From: Prunus persica
Taxonomy: Eukaryota; Streptophyta; Magnoliopsida; Rosales; Rosaceae
Direction: 5' to 3'
NCBI RefSeq assembly: GCF_000346465.2
Contig: NC_034009.1
Coordinates: forward strand, 9,023,251-9,087,250
DNA length: 64,000 nucleotides
How positions within the stretch are numbered: position 1 is the stretch's first letter; the number at the start of each line of letters is the position of its first letter. A program made the translations under genes and the position numbers. Below, piece after piece: positions 35,238 through 46,714 of this stretch. The notes beneath the pieces are model-generated. The model ran no database searches, was not told where the DNA came from, and worked only from the letters and a program-made list of their open reading frames with translations.

Positions 35238-35360
35238 GCAAGAGTCCTAGGTTCTTGGTTCTAGTAGCTCAAGTGGTTAAAAGTATTCTACACCAGAGAA
35301 TTCTTAAGATTAATTCCTCCCTCCCCCAATATCGCTTATATATCAAAAAAATTATATATC
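35238..35360 (+). mobile_element. tRNA-derived SINE with target-site duplication
   Basis: The A-box-like TAGCTCAAGTGGTTAAAAGT near the 5' end resembles a tRNA promoter. The 3' part is CCTCCCTCCCCCAATATCGC with an A-rich tail. Direct repeats ATTCATGTCT lie on both sides (35228-35237 and 35361-35370). Confidence 0.75.
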
Positions 35361-35644
35361 ATTCATGTCTCAACTAATTTTAAGGTCACCGAGTGGATTC
35401 CCAACTTGTTTTTTGGCATAACATAATTTTTAATGACTGATGTATGTACATTGTAAACAAAAAATAATACTAGGTCACCAAACTATCTCCTTTGATAGGA
35501 CTCTCTAAACTAACTTACTTTACATACCTCTGCTTTGTCTGTGTGTATATATATATATAGGGAGAGCTCAAGAGTTGCATATTGAAGAAGAAGAAGAAAA
35601 CAATTAGAGCCATTCTAGAATCACTACAAGAGAAATAAACAATA

Positions 35645-36110
35645 CTGGATGATGGTGAAGCTTTTGGTGCTGAAACTGGAAGGAGAAGCAGTGTTTTAAG
35701 CCTACTACTTCTGCTATTATTTCTAGTGGCTCCTCCTATATTGGCGGTTTGTTTTGAGATTTCGTTGTTGAAGGCAGTGATGTCATTGATGCTGATTTTG
35801 GTGTCTCTAATTTTGTGCCTTAACCTTTGTAAGTGTCATCATGTTTTATATTGTTTAGATCTAATTTTAAGTTGTGTTTTTACATCATTAATTGATTGTT
35901 TTTGTTCTTGTAACAATTAATCTTGCAGAGTTCTTGCGGCTCCTTTGGCTTTTGATTAAACTAAGGCTCAAGCATGACTCGTCACGCAATTTCTTTGAGA
36001 AATGGCACACATGGCTCGATGAATTTGTGCCGGAGCTGAACAAAGGGAATGACAAGAATTTAGGACCTAAAAATAGAGGTTACAGCTTTTTCAAGTCTAA
36101 GAGGTTATAG
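35645..36110 (+). pseudogene. small membrane protein, copy B, probably inactivated
   Basis: Collinear with copy A (exon 1 35645-35828, exon 2 35929-36110). The start ATG of A is CTG here. At the splice junction the codon split T|GG (Trp) of A becomes T|AG, giving a stop if the same splice sites are used. The rest of both frames is open and similar, with one extra Leu codon, so inactivation looks recent. Initiation at CTG with a shifted acceptor is possible but would change the frame. Confidence 0.7.
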
Positions 36111-36424
36111 TTTAATGTTCTAGAGCTTTAGGTTTTCATTTCTTGTATAGTATAAGGTTCATCTATCATTGTAAACAAACAAATATTCAATACAATTCAA
36201 GTTATTCAAGTTATTCAAGTTTTTTATATAAAATAAACAGAAGAGGTGAAGCATCAATATTACTACTTCTCCTTCATTCTCATCTATAACATCCTCCTCT
36301 TCATTAAATCTCATCTTCCTCCTGATCCACCAAGATAAATGACCAGTATATTTCAAATCATTTGCACTCATGTCAACCGAAGTCGTATCATATTTAATAA
36401 CCTCATCAAGTGGCAATGGCTATA

Positions 36425-36500
36425 TGAATTAGAAAAGGTGTAATTCCAACTCTAGAATCATAAAAATGGGAAACATGAAATCAGGCTAATTTGCAAAGTA
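36425..36500. other. fragment of GPN1 intron 4 in the small-protein array
   Basis: TTAGAAAAGGT..ATTCCAACTCTAGAAT and ATGAAATCAGGCTAATTTGC also occur at 40970-41035, inside the intron of the GTPase gene. Confidence 0.8.
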
Positions 36501-37605
36501 GAATCATTTGCGCACAAATGGTGGTGGCAATGCATGCATGTTATGTTTTTTTTTTCAGGACTTGGTTGTAATTGTTTGCTTAGTTGTTGATCAAAACTAG
36601 AATTATATGAGTTTTTCAATCTAGCCTTCTCTAAATCCTCTTTGTTTTTTTTTTTTCTATTCAGTAGTCAATGTACTTGCTTTTTTTTTTTTTCTTATTT
36701 TTGTTTAATAAGGAAGGACTATGTTCTAGTGCTCGAAGTTTTCCTGTTCTTGTTTATCCAGGGGACAATTGTATCACTTGAAAACATTACTACATGATTT
36801 GGTACAAGTCTACCCAAATTGTTTTTTGCCTATAAAAACCAGCCGGAAACAAATTAAATGAAGGGAGACTTTGGAAAAGCCCAAAGGAGAGAGAAAATTT
36901 TTAAAAGAAGCAAAAATGGACAAAATTGCCCTTATTTATTTTTTGATTTCCTAAGAAATCCTTTACATTTGCATGTCTTTGGTTTGAAAGTTGAGAGGTT
37001 ATTCTGTCTTTTTTCAAAAAGCTTTGGCTTTTTCCAAAAGTGAAAGTTTTTTTATGGGTAAAACCTAAATTTACTTATGAAAAACAATTAATAAAATAAA
37101 AAGAATAAACGTAGAGCATTATTAAACAAACTTGTGATCTTTGATCATCGCTTGAACTAAAAAAACAACGACTTGATTGTTTTAGTTTGACCGGTTTAAA
37201 ACCACTATATAAGATATAATTGGTATTAAAAAAAAAATCAATCTGTCTAAATTTATTATTTAAACTTGATTGAAATATATTTAGTGACTGAAACTATCCA
37301 TGTTTTATATTGTGAGTTGGTTACTAGTAACCAATTTGTGAGCTATATATCATGTTCATTCATTAAACCTTTAAACTAAGGATTATATATATGACATTCC
37401 TTGATGATGTTGTTGTCACATGTATATGGTGAGTTTATATAGGTAAAAATGTGATGACTATTAGCACATTTTTAAGATGAAAAATGAGAATAAACATTTT
37501 AGTAACATCAGTTGAGCACTTATGGTACAAATGCTTCAAGAATTCTGCAACTACATATAGATGAGATAATGGAAGAAGCTAAAATAGTTTATAATTATGC
37601 AATTT

Positions 37606-38867
37606 GTGACCTTTGTCTCCATCCACCATTCTTAACATAAGGAGCTATGGTGTATTGTATAACAAATAGGGCTTCTTAGATCTAAGTCTAAAATGATTAG
37701 TTGTTATTAGGCTAAGTTCTTGCAGTTTTGGTTTTAGATGCAAGTTCTTTGGCTTTTATTACTTTTTTTGTTGTGTCAATTTTACTCTTTAAGGTAAATA
37801 AGGAAACAAATTGAAAATCCAAATTCAATGCATTATTGAATTTCAGAATTTAAATTTTGAATTTTTTCCTTGTGAATATTTAACTAATATATGGATAAAA
37901 TACAATTTAATCAATAAAAGTACAAACCCACATATTATATTAATCGATGAGGCAAGCATCCACATGAAATTATGTATCTAGCACACTAGAGTTTGGCATG
38001 GCAGACTGCCCCAAATAAACATTGTTTCCCCATTCTCTACAAAGGTTTTGTAATTATTTCAACTTGAGATATGCACCCCATGATTTCCTATAAGGATATG
38101 TCGTTTTTATCATTGGACGACCGATCTATATTGCAGGTTTGAGTAGATTTGCTTCTCGTTGCTGAATTGGAGTTCTAGTCATTTTTTTGGTTGTGCGTAA
38201 TTTTCTACTAATCAATTCAACATGTTGTTGTGTTTGGTCACTGGTCAATGAGATTAATTAATTGATAAACCGAAACTTAGTGGTCTTTGATGCGTACTGA
38301 AACTAACTTTTCATTTTATTTGGATATACAGACTATGAATTGCTAAACTAAAGGTTCTTCATTTATTTTAAAACGAATTTTGTTTTAGACAATCTTAATT
38401 ATCTTTTGGATTATGTTATAAAGGGTATGGCAGCTATTCTGACAGAAATATCTCATATGTGGATATTATGCCAATTGTCTTAGAACACAACACCGAAAAT
38501 ATATGCTAGCTAGCCATCTATAGTTAGGATTTAGGAACATAATCTGGGAATGTCTTCCTTGACGAGGATGATTTCGACTCATTCATGAATACTAATTGTG
38601 TTCATACTAGGATTTAGAAACATAATCCTTAACGAGGGGGATTATGCCGGTTGTGTTCATACTACTCCTCTGCTATGTTTCACCATCGAACATCATTTAA
38701 GAAAATTCTTTTAATATTTAAACTGACCAAAACAAAAAACAGAAAAAAGAAATTTCAATTTTATTAATATTAAACTAGGAATCCTCGCTTTTGGTTTTTG
38801 ATCTTCATATGAATTGCTTAATCCTTTCAATCTTCAGACTCCTCACTTTGGTAGCACACCTAAGTGT
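37606..38867. other. intergenic region between copies B and C
   Basis: Contains a second shard of GPN1 intron 4 at about 37985-38080 (ACTAGAGTTTG.CATG.CA, ATAAACATTGTTTCCCCATT, matching 41102-41190). No exon recognised. Confidence 0.6.
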
Positions 38868-38947
38868 TATATATAGAGGGCTAAAGAGTTGCATATTCAA
38901 ATAAGAAAAAAAAAACCCAATTAGAGCGATTAATTCTATATTCAACA

Positions 38948-39547
38948 ATGGATTCTGAAGCTTCTGGTGCTGAAACTTGCAGCAGCAGCAGCAGCAGGGT
39001 TTTAAGCCTACCACTATTAATCACAGGGGCTCTGATACTGGCAGTTTATTGCGAGATTTCGGTGTCATGGATGGTGATTTTAGCGTCTCTAATTTTGTGA
39101 TGGTGATTTTAGCGTCTCTAATTTTGTGCTTTCACATATCAATGTTGCGGAAGAGTTTAACATTGATATATCTTGTAGCTCGTAAGTATATGTCATGTTT
39201 TAATTTTATAGATCAAAATTTTAAGTCCTTTATGTTCGTTTAAATCACTAATTGAGTTTTGTTTTTCTAACGTGGCGATTAATCTTGCAGGTTACGCGTG
39301 GCTCCTCACTCTTCTGGAGAGACTGATAGCCCCGGCGCCAACTAAATTACGGTATGGCTGGTTGAATTTGAGGCCATCCATCGACCCTCTTACAGCCCGC
39401 CTTTATGCAAGGGCTACAGAGCTTTTGGAAATGAAAAGCAAATTTGAGGATCTAGGGAACCAACTCAAGTCTACGAACCACCCTGCTTTGGCTTTTCTAC
39501 TCGAATCTCATGACAAGGACGTCAAATGTCTTGACAAGGCCCTTTAA
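38948..39547 (+). pseudogene. small membrane protein, copy C, frameshifted by a 29-bp tandem duplication
   Basis: Exon 1 38948-39181 begins MDSEASGAETCSSSSSR and exon 2 runs 39291-39547 (donor GCTC|GTAAGT, acceptor TTGCAG|GT). In exon 1 a 29-bp unit GATGGTGATTTTAGCGTCTC... is present twice in tandem (about 39067-39124). The extra copy shifts the frame and brings a TGA right after SLIL. Without it the frame would run through both exons. Exon 2 is longer than in A and B and encodes WLLTLLERLIAP, then a charged, helical C-terminus ending DVKCLDKAL. It is the most diverged member. An alternative is that a small protein ending at the early stop is made. Confidence 0.65.
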
Positions 39548-40076
39548 AAGGAGTTGGAGTTGTGTGGGATTCCGACTTCAGAGAACATAAGAGACAGAAA
39601 AGATAAATGACTGAAAAAGCTCATCACATGGTGGCAATGCATGCATGTTATGCTTGTTCAGGATAGTTGTTTGTTTGTTCATTACATGGTAGTTGTTTTT
39701 TTCTATTCAGTAGTTATTGTATTTGTTAATTTTTGTTTTACTTTTTTAATGAGAAAGGACTTGTTAATTTGTTTTTCTTTTCGGTTGGTAATTCTCAACT
39801 TGTTTTTGACATTGGTTAACTTTCAATGACTCATGTATGTATAATAAAGCAAAACCAAATGGAATCTCTACTGGTTTCTGGGTTTGCTTAACTTTAAATG
39901 ACTCATGTATGTACCAAATCTACGGGTAAACAAACTATCTATCCCAAAGAAAAAGAAAGAGAATATATAATTTTTTTCAATGTTAGCTTCCAATGAGTAT
40001 CAAAATCTTGATAACTAGTTAGTTAATACTTACACAAAGTCTTGTTCCAAAAACATCTGCCATTAACGAAGCATCA

Positions 40077-43038
40077 CTAAAAGGTGAACCTGCCAACCTC
40101 TTCATCTTCATCTTCATCTAAAGCATCCTCATCTTCAGTAAACATCTCATCTTCCTCTTCTTCTTCAACTTCTTCCTCGTCCTCATCCATCATGGCTTTG
40201 CCCCTCTCATCTTTGTCCTTCAAACCAGTGCTCAATATCACAGTCTCTCCCCCGGATTTCTCCATATCTTTCCTCAACTTCTCCATGTTCTCCTTTCTGT
40301 GTTCCTCCTCCAAACGTTCCTTCTCTGCACGTCTCTTTTCCAGATCAGCCCTACAAAAGTAACAAGAAGCGGCAAAATTATGAAAACCAGATTAATTATA
40401 AACATAATCATGATCTAACATAAACATCCCCATTCGGTGGCACTGTAGTACAAAGTGAAGAAAGGTAGGTTCATTAAGTTCAGGCAATACTTATAGTTGC
40501 CCATGTACTCCTCAACACTTGCTTCAATGGCCTTAAAGAAATCCTTCATTCCAGCACCAGAAACCGCAGACACTCCAACAGACCGCAAGTTCTTATAGAA
40601 TTCATCCAACACAAGGGAGAGGCTCTGAGCTAAAGTTGAACTGTATGAACTATCCGTACTCACTGCTGCTTGAAATGCCTCAAAATCCTCCATCCACTGA
40701 ACAAACAGAAGGTTTCAAGACAATGAATATAAAAAACCAAAGAATGCATATTAAATATTTCACTTCACACTGATAGTGGAGAAAATTTTGGAACCTAAGA
40801 GGGTGAGGGAGAAAGTAGAAACATCTGCTTTGGATCATCACAATCAAAATGGTTACGAAGAAGAAATCAAATATTCCAAAATAAGTTGATTCACAAATAC
40901 ATTCAACTACAATACTTCAATATACATGTGTATTATTTCATCAAACTACTACAGTCTGGACATATACAAATTAGAAAAGGTATTCCAACTCTAGAATAAA
41001 AATGTCACATGAAATCAGGCTAATTTGCAAAGTAGAGTTCTTGGCAATGGAATCATTTATAAAGTTCTTCACATTGATTTTTGTTCTGCTCACTGTTACT
41101 ACTAGAGTTTGCCATGACAAACTGCCCCTTATAAACATTGTTTCCCCATTCTCTACAGCACTTTTGTAATTTAATCTTGGGATGCACTCATGCATCCTAT
41201 GAAGCATCAACACCTTATGCAACACCGTTGAAGATTTATTAAGTCCACAACCAAATGAATACCTATAAACCATCCAAGTTTGAGACTGATTCTACCACTG
41301 GTTCCTTTCAGTATATTTCTGGAACCATCTATAGCTAGCTTGGTGGGTAACTCCTGGTTGGTCAGCTTAACCTTACAAAACTTGGCTTTACCCCAAAAGC
41401 TTCCAGACCCACCATATTCAAGCATATTCCAGAATGCGTGTGCGTGTCTCTTAAGTACTTATGCATGTTTATATACTTTGTTCTACATGCATTCACACAC
41501 ATATATAAAGCATACCTCCAAAGCAAACTGATGTTGGGCCACGTCAGTCTTGTTGAATGCCAACACAAGAGGCAACCTTGTCTTGTAAAGGATACTGCAA
41601 GCGTAAAGCATATTGCTCATAAAAGTGACTGGGCTAGCTGAACGAGGTGTATCTACCACGTAAGCGATCACAGTAGGAAATGTTGAAGCAAATGCTTCTG
41701 TGATGATAGCACCAGAAGCGGACCATGTGAATATCTCAATCTGACCAGGAGTATCCACAAGAACATAATCAAGTTGATCTGCTCGCTTCTCAATGACTGA
41801 GACAACCTGAAATTGGAGAATTTTGTGATAATTTCATTTTGAATAAATGAGGGAAAATAAAAAGAAGGCACAAAGCATGAGCTAAAAGAACACATTAAGA
41901 GCGCAATCAAATGGATAGAAACAATACGAAGCCAACACTACTGTACATGTGCAAACAAATCAAAAGGATAGAACCATTATTAAGCCCAATAATGCAATGC
42001 ATGTTGAAAACAAATTGAATGAAATTGCCACAAACAAAAGCTACATGCTATGTATACAAAACTCTTCCGAATGATTATAACAGTGACTTACGATGGTAAA
42101 AAATGGCATCATGTCTCATCCACAGGGCATTCCAAACATGATACAGTATGAAATGATTTAAGGCAAAGATTCACAGCAAAGTTTTTACCTCATCAAACTT
42201 GGTAGCAAACAAGTTGAGTGAGGTCAAAATTCCCCCGTTTGGTCCAAGATTGAACTGTTTCATCACCTCCTTGTAGCGAACAGTATCCCTTATGTCGATG
42301 TTTGCCCCGAATGGGAGAGTCATCACAGCTGGGTCAAGATTCATCACATAGCCACGTACGTTGGACTCACGTGTGTGGGAAACCAACCGATGAAGAAAGG
42401 TTGTTTTACCACTCCCTAAGAAAATCCACAAAACAGTTCGATTTCAAGCAGTCGACAATAGCATAATCTTCACAAAACTGGAAAAGAAATGTATCAATAA
42501 TACAACCCTATTGCTATAATGAACAGAACAAAATCAGATTAAACTTGATGACATTACCCGCCATGCCCACAACAATTATAATAACTGGTTTTTTCTTGAA
42601 GCTGGACCCTGCCTGCCCCGAAGATGACTCCTCAACTTGCAGTTTCTTCATTGAGTTAGTAAGTTCCTCATTTTCTTTACCCTTGTCATTCTTCAGAACA
42701 AAATCAAACACTCCAGCTTAATGAAAAACAATACAGGAAACAAAAGGAAACACAAAAACAGAAACTAAAAGTAAGACTAATTTGATATTGTGCTAAAAAA
42801 ATTTAGGAAAATAATTCAATACCCAATAAAAGGAAAATAAAATAAAATAAAACCCAATAAGTTGTTCAGTTTTAGGTTTTGTATTTAACATATTGAGAGC
42901 TTGAAAAGCAAAACCCTGGTGCATGGTGAGAATGAGTACCTGAACGTTAGAAGAGCCTTCAGAGTCCATGGGTATCCTTGTGTCGCCTTCTTCTTGTGGT
43001 TTGATATTCATTTTATGGAAATCAGAATCAATGTCCAT
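40077..43038 (-). CDS. GPN1: GPN-loop GTPase 1, 409 aa, six exons
   Basis: Exons (minus): 42940-43038, 42558-42690, 42189-42415, 41516-41806, 40491-40696, 40077-40350, with continuous frame and GT..AG introns. GPN1 (Arabidopsis QQT2) partners other GPN proteins in RNA polymerase II assembly and nuclear import and is needed for embryo development. Visible motifs are Walker A GMAGSGKTT (75-83), the defining GPN loop LGPNGG (134-139), G3 VDTPGQ (170-175) and G4 NKTD (238-241). The C-terminus has a charged coiled-coil-like stretch ([20 protein letters not shown]) and a very acidic tail ending GRFTF. The N-terminal 70 residues are low in structure. The acceptor of exon 2 (TTCTGAAG|AATGAC) is the one that keeps phase. 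Start is the first ATG ([11 protein letters not shown]). Confidence 0.95.
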
Positions 43039-43198
43039 TTGAGTGAAGGAGAGTTGCTGGGTCGGCGCGTCGTGGTTGGCGTTCAGAGTAAGGCTGCACC
43101 GCTTATGCTCTGCTACGAGATTATGGGGCTTATGGGAGGGAGGACTGGGAGTGTGGGCTGCGCGAAAGGGAAATGAGAGGACTTTGTGTGGACTTTGA

Positions 43199-43205
43199 TA
43201 TATAT
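43199..43205 (-). promoter_or_regulatory. TATA box of GPN1
   Basis: CATATATATCAAAG on the minus strand, about 160 bp upstream of the ATG. Confidence 0.5.
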
Positions 43206-43299
43206 GAGTTCTATATGACACTAATTCGTGAGAAGAAAATGACTATCAGAGATTGAAATTCGAGGTTTTGAAGCGAGATGATTTGGCTTATTTGGGATA

Positions 43300-44076
43300 T
43301 TAGGGTTTAACGGACACAGAATGATCATCAAACGACGAACGTCGACACTATACTCTTTGAATTTGGGCCTTTTATTGGTTTTGTTGTATTTTGCGTGGGC
43401 TGAACTCTCTGCTCCTGTTTGGGTTTCAATTTTGGGCCCTTGACCATATTTGTGCTTCTTTCTTCTTGTTCTTTTTTTTTTTTTTTTTTTTTTGCCAAGA
43501 TACTTGTGCTTCTTTAATGAATATTTTCATGACAATACATTCAATCATAATTTGACATAAAAAATTATTCTAATTGATAGTCAGGATGATGAAACTATCT
43601 TTTATTCTAATTGACACCATTTGAAAGGAAAAAGGGAACAAACACTTAAATATGCAACCTATTTAAATTTAATGTCATTTATGTATCAAAATGTTTCATC
43701 TTTAAGTGATGGAAGATTTATCAACTATTGTTTAAACGTTATGAAGTTTCAAATTCCTTTCGATATATGTATCAACAATTGTTCGATTTCTTTTGGACGA
43801 AAATATCGAACTACATCGGTAACTAAAATTGAACCAATCTGAATGGCAATGTTTTTGTTAGTTTGGTGTGCAATTTAAAGCCTGTGTCCCTAAATCGCGC
43901 TCATCTCTATTTTCGCCTCTCTTTTTTCACCTATTTTTGCAAAACCACCACCATATCTATAGATTAATCTTTTCATTTCGTACTTTTCCATAAGGAAGAA
44001 AAAAATAACTTAGCAATCATCTTCCAAATTTATCTCTTCTTGTTTATTTATGTTTTTCTTTAAAACACCGAGTTAG
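43300..44076. other. intergenic region upstream of GPN1
   Basis: No gene recognised. Site II-like TTGGGCC motifs occur near 43364 and 43432, and a long T run lies at about 43471-43492. Confidence 0.5.
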
Positions 44077-44900
44077 TTTTTTTTTTTTTTTTTTTTTTTT
44101 GGGATCGAAAATAAGAAAATTTCATTAACCGAAGGCATTGGTTACAATAAGGTCATTAATAATACAATTCATTAGCCACACATGGCCTTCTTCTAACTCA
44201 TAATAAGGACATGTTCGTGTAAAGCAAAACGGGCAATAGCATGAGCTACTTTGTTACACTCCCTAGGTCGAAATTGGACTTCCTTTAAAGAAAACTGCAC
44301 GAGCAAGTCTCTCACATCATCCACAATGTCGTCGACAGTATCCTAAATAGTCTCCCTTGAATTAATCATCATAACAGCCTCAGAGGAGTCAATTTCTATG
44401 AGGAGAGGAAAAAACAACACCTGCAACAAAAAAACCTCCTCTATAAATCGCTTGCAATTTTGTAGCTAGAATGGAAACCCTGCGAGGGCTTTGCATGGCT
44501 AGCATAAAAACTCTAGAATCATTTCAAACAATTGCACCTATACTACTCAAGCTTGTTGTGTTGTTAGTAGCTCCATCAATATTGAGCTTCTAAAAACCTT
44601 AAAGCTCCAAATCTCATTCTGATTAACCCTACAAGCACGTAGTTGTTCTTGAGATTTATGAGATTCTTCATAAAGCTCAAAACTCCTCTCAAGAAGGTGG
44701 GTAGGATTATGCACACCTTAACCGTGAAGATTATCATTTTAGCTTTCCACAACGTCCAACAAATGTAAGCAAATTGCTCTAACTCAATAGGAGACAAAAC
44801 TATTTTCCACAACGTCCAGCAAAATTGTTGTCTTTGATTTCCAGAAACTGCAGGATTAAAACAGCTCAACAATCCCCAATTCCAAAATTGTGAGTTCAAC
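44077..44900 (-). mobile_element. LINE 3' end with RNase H-like remnant and poly(A) tail
   Basis: A 24-base T run (44077-44100) is the poly(A) tail of a minus-strand element. Upstream, minus-strand translation gives RNase H-like pieces typical of plant L1 LINEs (VQFRPRECNKVAHAIARFAL, SSEAVMMINSRETI) and the zinc-binding end (ICWTLWKAKMIIFTV), with stops. Probably the 3' half of the element whose RT tail lies at 49910-50740. Confidence 0.75.
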
Positions 44901-46290
44901 ACGTATGAGACATTTGATCTGAAAGGTAAGACATGTCATTTTTCATGCACTCATTGTAACATCTCACATCAACCAACGTAGAGGGGGTATGTGCCTTATA
45001 TGTACATGCCCACCTCCATTTAGCATAGGCCTTTTGGGAGCTCACTGGCTTTGGAGTCATGGGAACTCTGAAGTTAAGCGAGTTTGGCTAGAGCAATCCC
45101 AGGATGGGTGACCTATTGGAAAGTTGCTCGTGAGTTCCTAGAAACAAAATCGTGAGGACAGAGAGGGGGGCCCAAAGCGGATAATATCATGCTACGGCAG
45201 AGCCGATCTGGGGATGTGACAATTTGATATTAGAGCCACTCTGCCTTATGGTGCGAGTGTGCGGACGAAGGCGTCGGGCCCCTAAGGAGGGTGAATTATA
45301 ACATCCCACATCGACCAACGGAGAGGAGGTGATGTGCCTTATATGTACATTCCCACCTTCATCTAGCACGAGGCCTTTTGGGAGCTCATTGGCTTCGGAG
45401 TCATAGGAACTCCAAAGTTAAGCGAGTTTAGGCTAGAGCAATCCCACGATGGGTGACCCACTGGGAAATTGCTCGTGAGTTCCCAGAAACAAAATCGTGA
45501 GGGTAGAGATGGGGGCCCAAAGCGGATAATATCATGCTACTGCAGAGCCGATCCGGGGATGTGTCCCTCTTGGAGTACACGTGAGTTTTATACATACTAA
45601 GAAACATATCTTTGGTTATTTGGTTAGCCTTCAATGAAATTGATTTTGTGTTGGACGTGGACTTTTCTTCCTAGAGAAGAAAAAGTTCTATAAAATAAGA
45701 CCTTGTCTTCTTTGCATATAGTCTTTAACGATCATATTTTTAGTCCATAAACTTTGGAAAGCTGAGTTTTAATTTGAGATAAATCATCAAGTGTTCCATG
45801 TTTACTTGGTGATTTATCAAACATTTTTATCATTCATATTGCATTCATTTGCATATTCAGTGACTCATACTGTTGAAGTCACCAAGACATTTATGACAGT
45901 TTTTCTCTGGTGAGCTTAAATCGATCGTGACAAGTATTGCGTTCAACATAAGAAGTGTCGAAAGATCATTCCATGACAGAAGTTGGGTTACGAAGAAGTC
46001 GGTAAACATGATCTAGAATGTGTCTAGCATAAGTGTGTGAGTACTTCTTATAATCATCGTTCTATAGTAGATTTGCTTTGGACTAAGAAGTCCTGTGAAT
46101 TTTCCCCAGAGGTGGGGTTTTACCACGTAAAATAATTTTCTACGTATTCCTTTATTTTATGCTATGTACGTTTCCAGGATTGATAAGCCATATCAATCTT
46201 GCTACTAAAGTTTATTTTTATTTATTGATTATAATATGAAATTGGCATATTCACCCCCTCTAGTCATTTTTAGTCATCCTACAGGTAATT
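44838..46290 (+). mobile_element. Ty1/copia-type LTR remnant, copy 2, interrupted by Cassandra
   Basis: Homologous to 8755-9825 on both sides of the Cassandra at 44955-45565. The 3' part is more complete than copy 1: CCCCAGAGGTGGGGTTTTACCACGTAAAATA, AT-rich sequence, then TTCACCCCCTCTAGTCA and CATCCTACAGGTAA, a usual copia LTR tail. No coding domains. Confidence 0.65.
44955..45565 (+). mobile_element. Cassandra TRIM retrotransposon, copy 2 (older)
   Basis: LTR1 44955-45221 and LTR2 45297-45565 flank a short interior. Its primer-binding site has decayed (TGATATTAGAGCC) and the purine tract reads CTAAGGAGGGTGAA. 5S-like blocks lie at 45036-45139 and 45380-45484. LTR2 starts TA and its end is altered (GGGATGTGTCC), so the copy is degenerate. 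It sits inside a copia LTR remnant. Confidence 0.93.
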
Positions 46291-46404
46291 TCAAAAAGGG
46301 AGTATGTAAGCTGGTCGATGCAATGGAGATCTATTCGCTGTTGGCAACACGAACAGTATTAGTGGGTGTGGAGACTTTGCCCTTGTTCAGCTGCGAGCCG
46401 GTGA

Positions 46405-46649
46405 TGTAACACCCGACCCCAAATTTAACCCTTATTTAATTATTTAAGTATTTAAGGGTATTTTGGTCATATTTTTAACCGGAGAGAGTTTGGGGCAGTG
46501 ACTAGTATTTTTGGATAGGTCGTACTGCGACGAGTTCATAGACACGTAGTGGGCTCGAATCGGAGTTGTAACGAAAGAGATATGGTCAAAAGAAGCCCAG
46601 TGGCACAATCGTAAATATTTCAAAATGAATTTTTTTTATAAAATCTGAT

Positions 46650-46714
<65 letters not shown>

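Larger units (their letters stand above)
35489..37605 (+). repeat. segmental duplication, arm B
   Basis: Second arm of the duplication described at 31345-33085. It holds gene copy B and its flanks. Relative to arm A it has extra DNA at about 36420-36600 and 36860-37080. Confidence 0.9.

Noticed and set aside
35258..35285. tRNA gene
   Set aside because: Only an A-box-like segment is present; no cloverleaf or proper B box. It is the head of a SINE.
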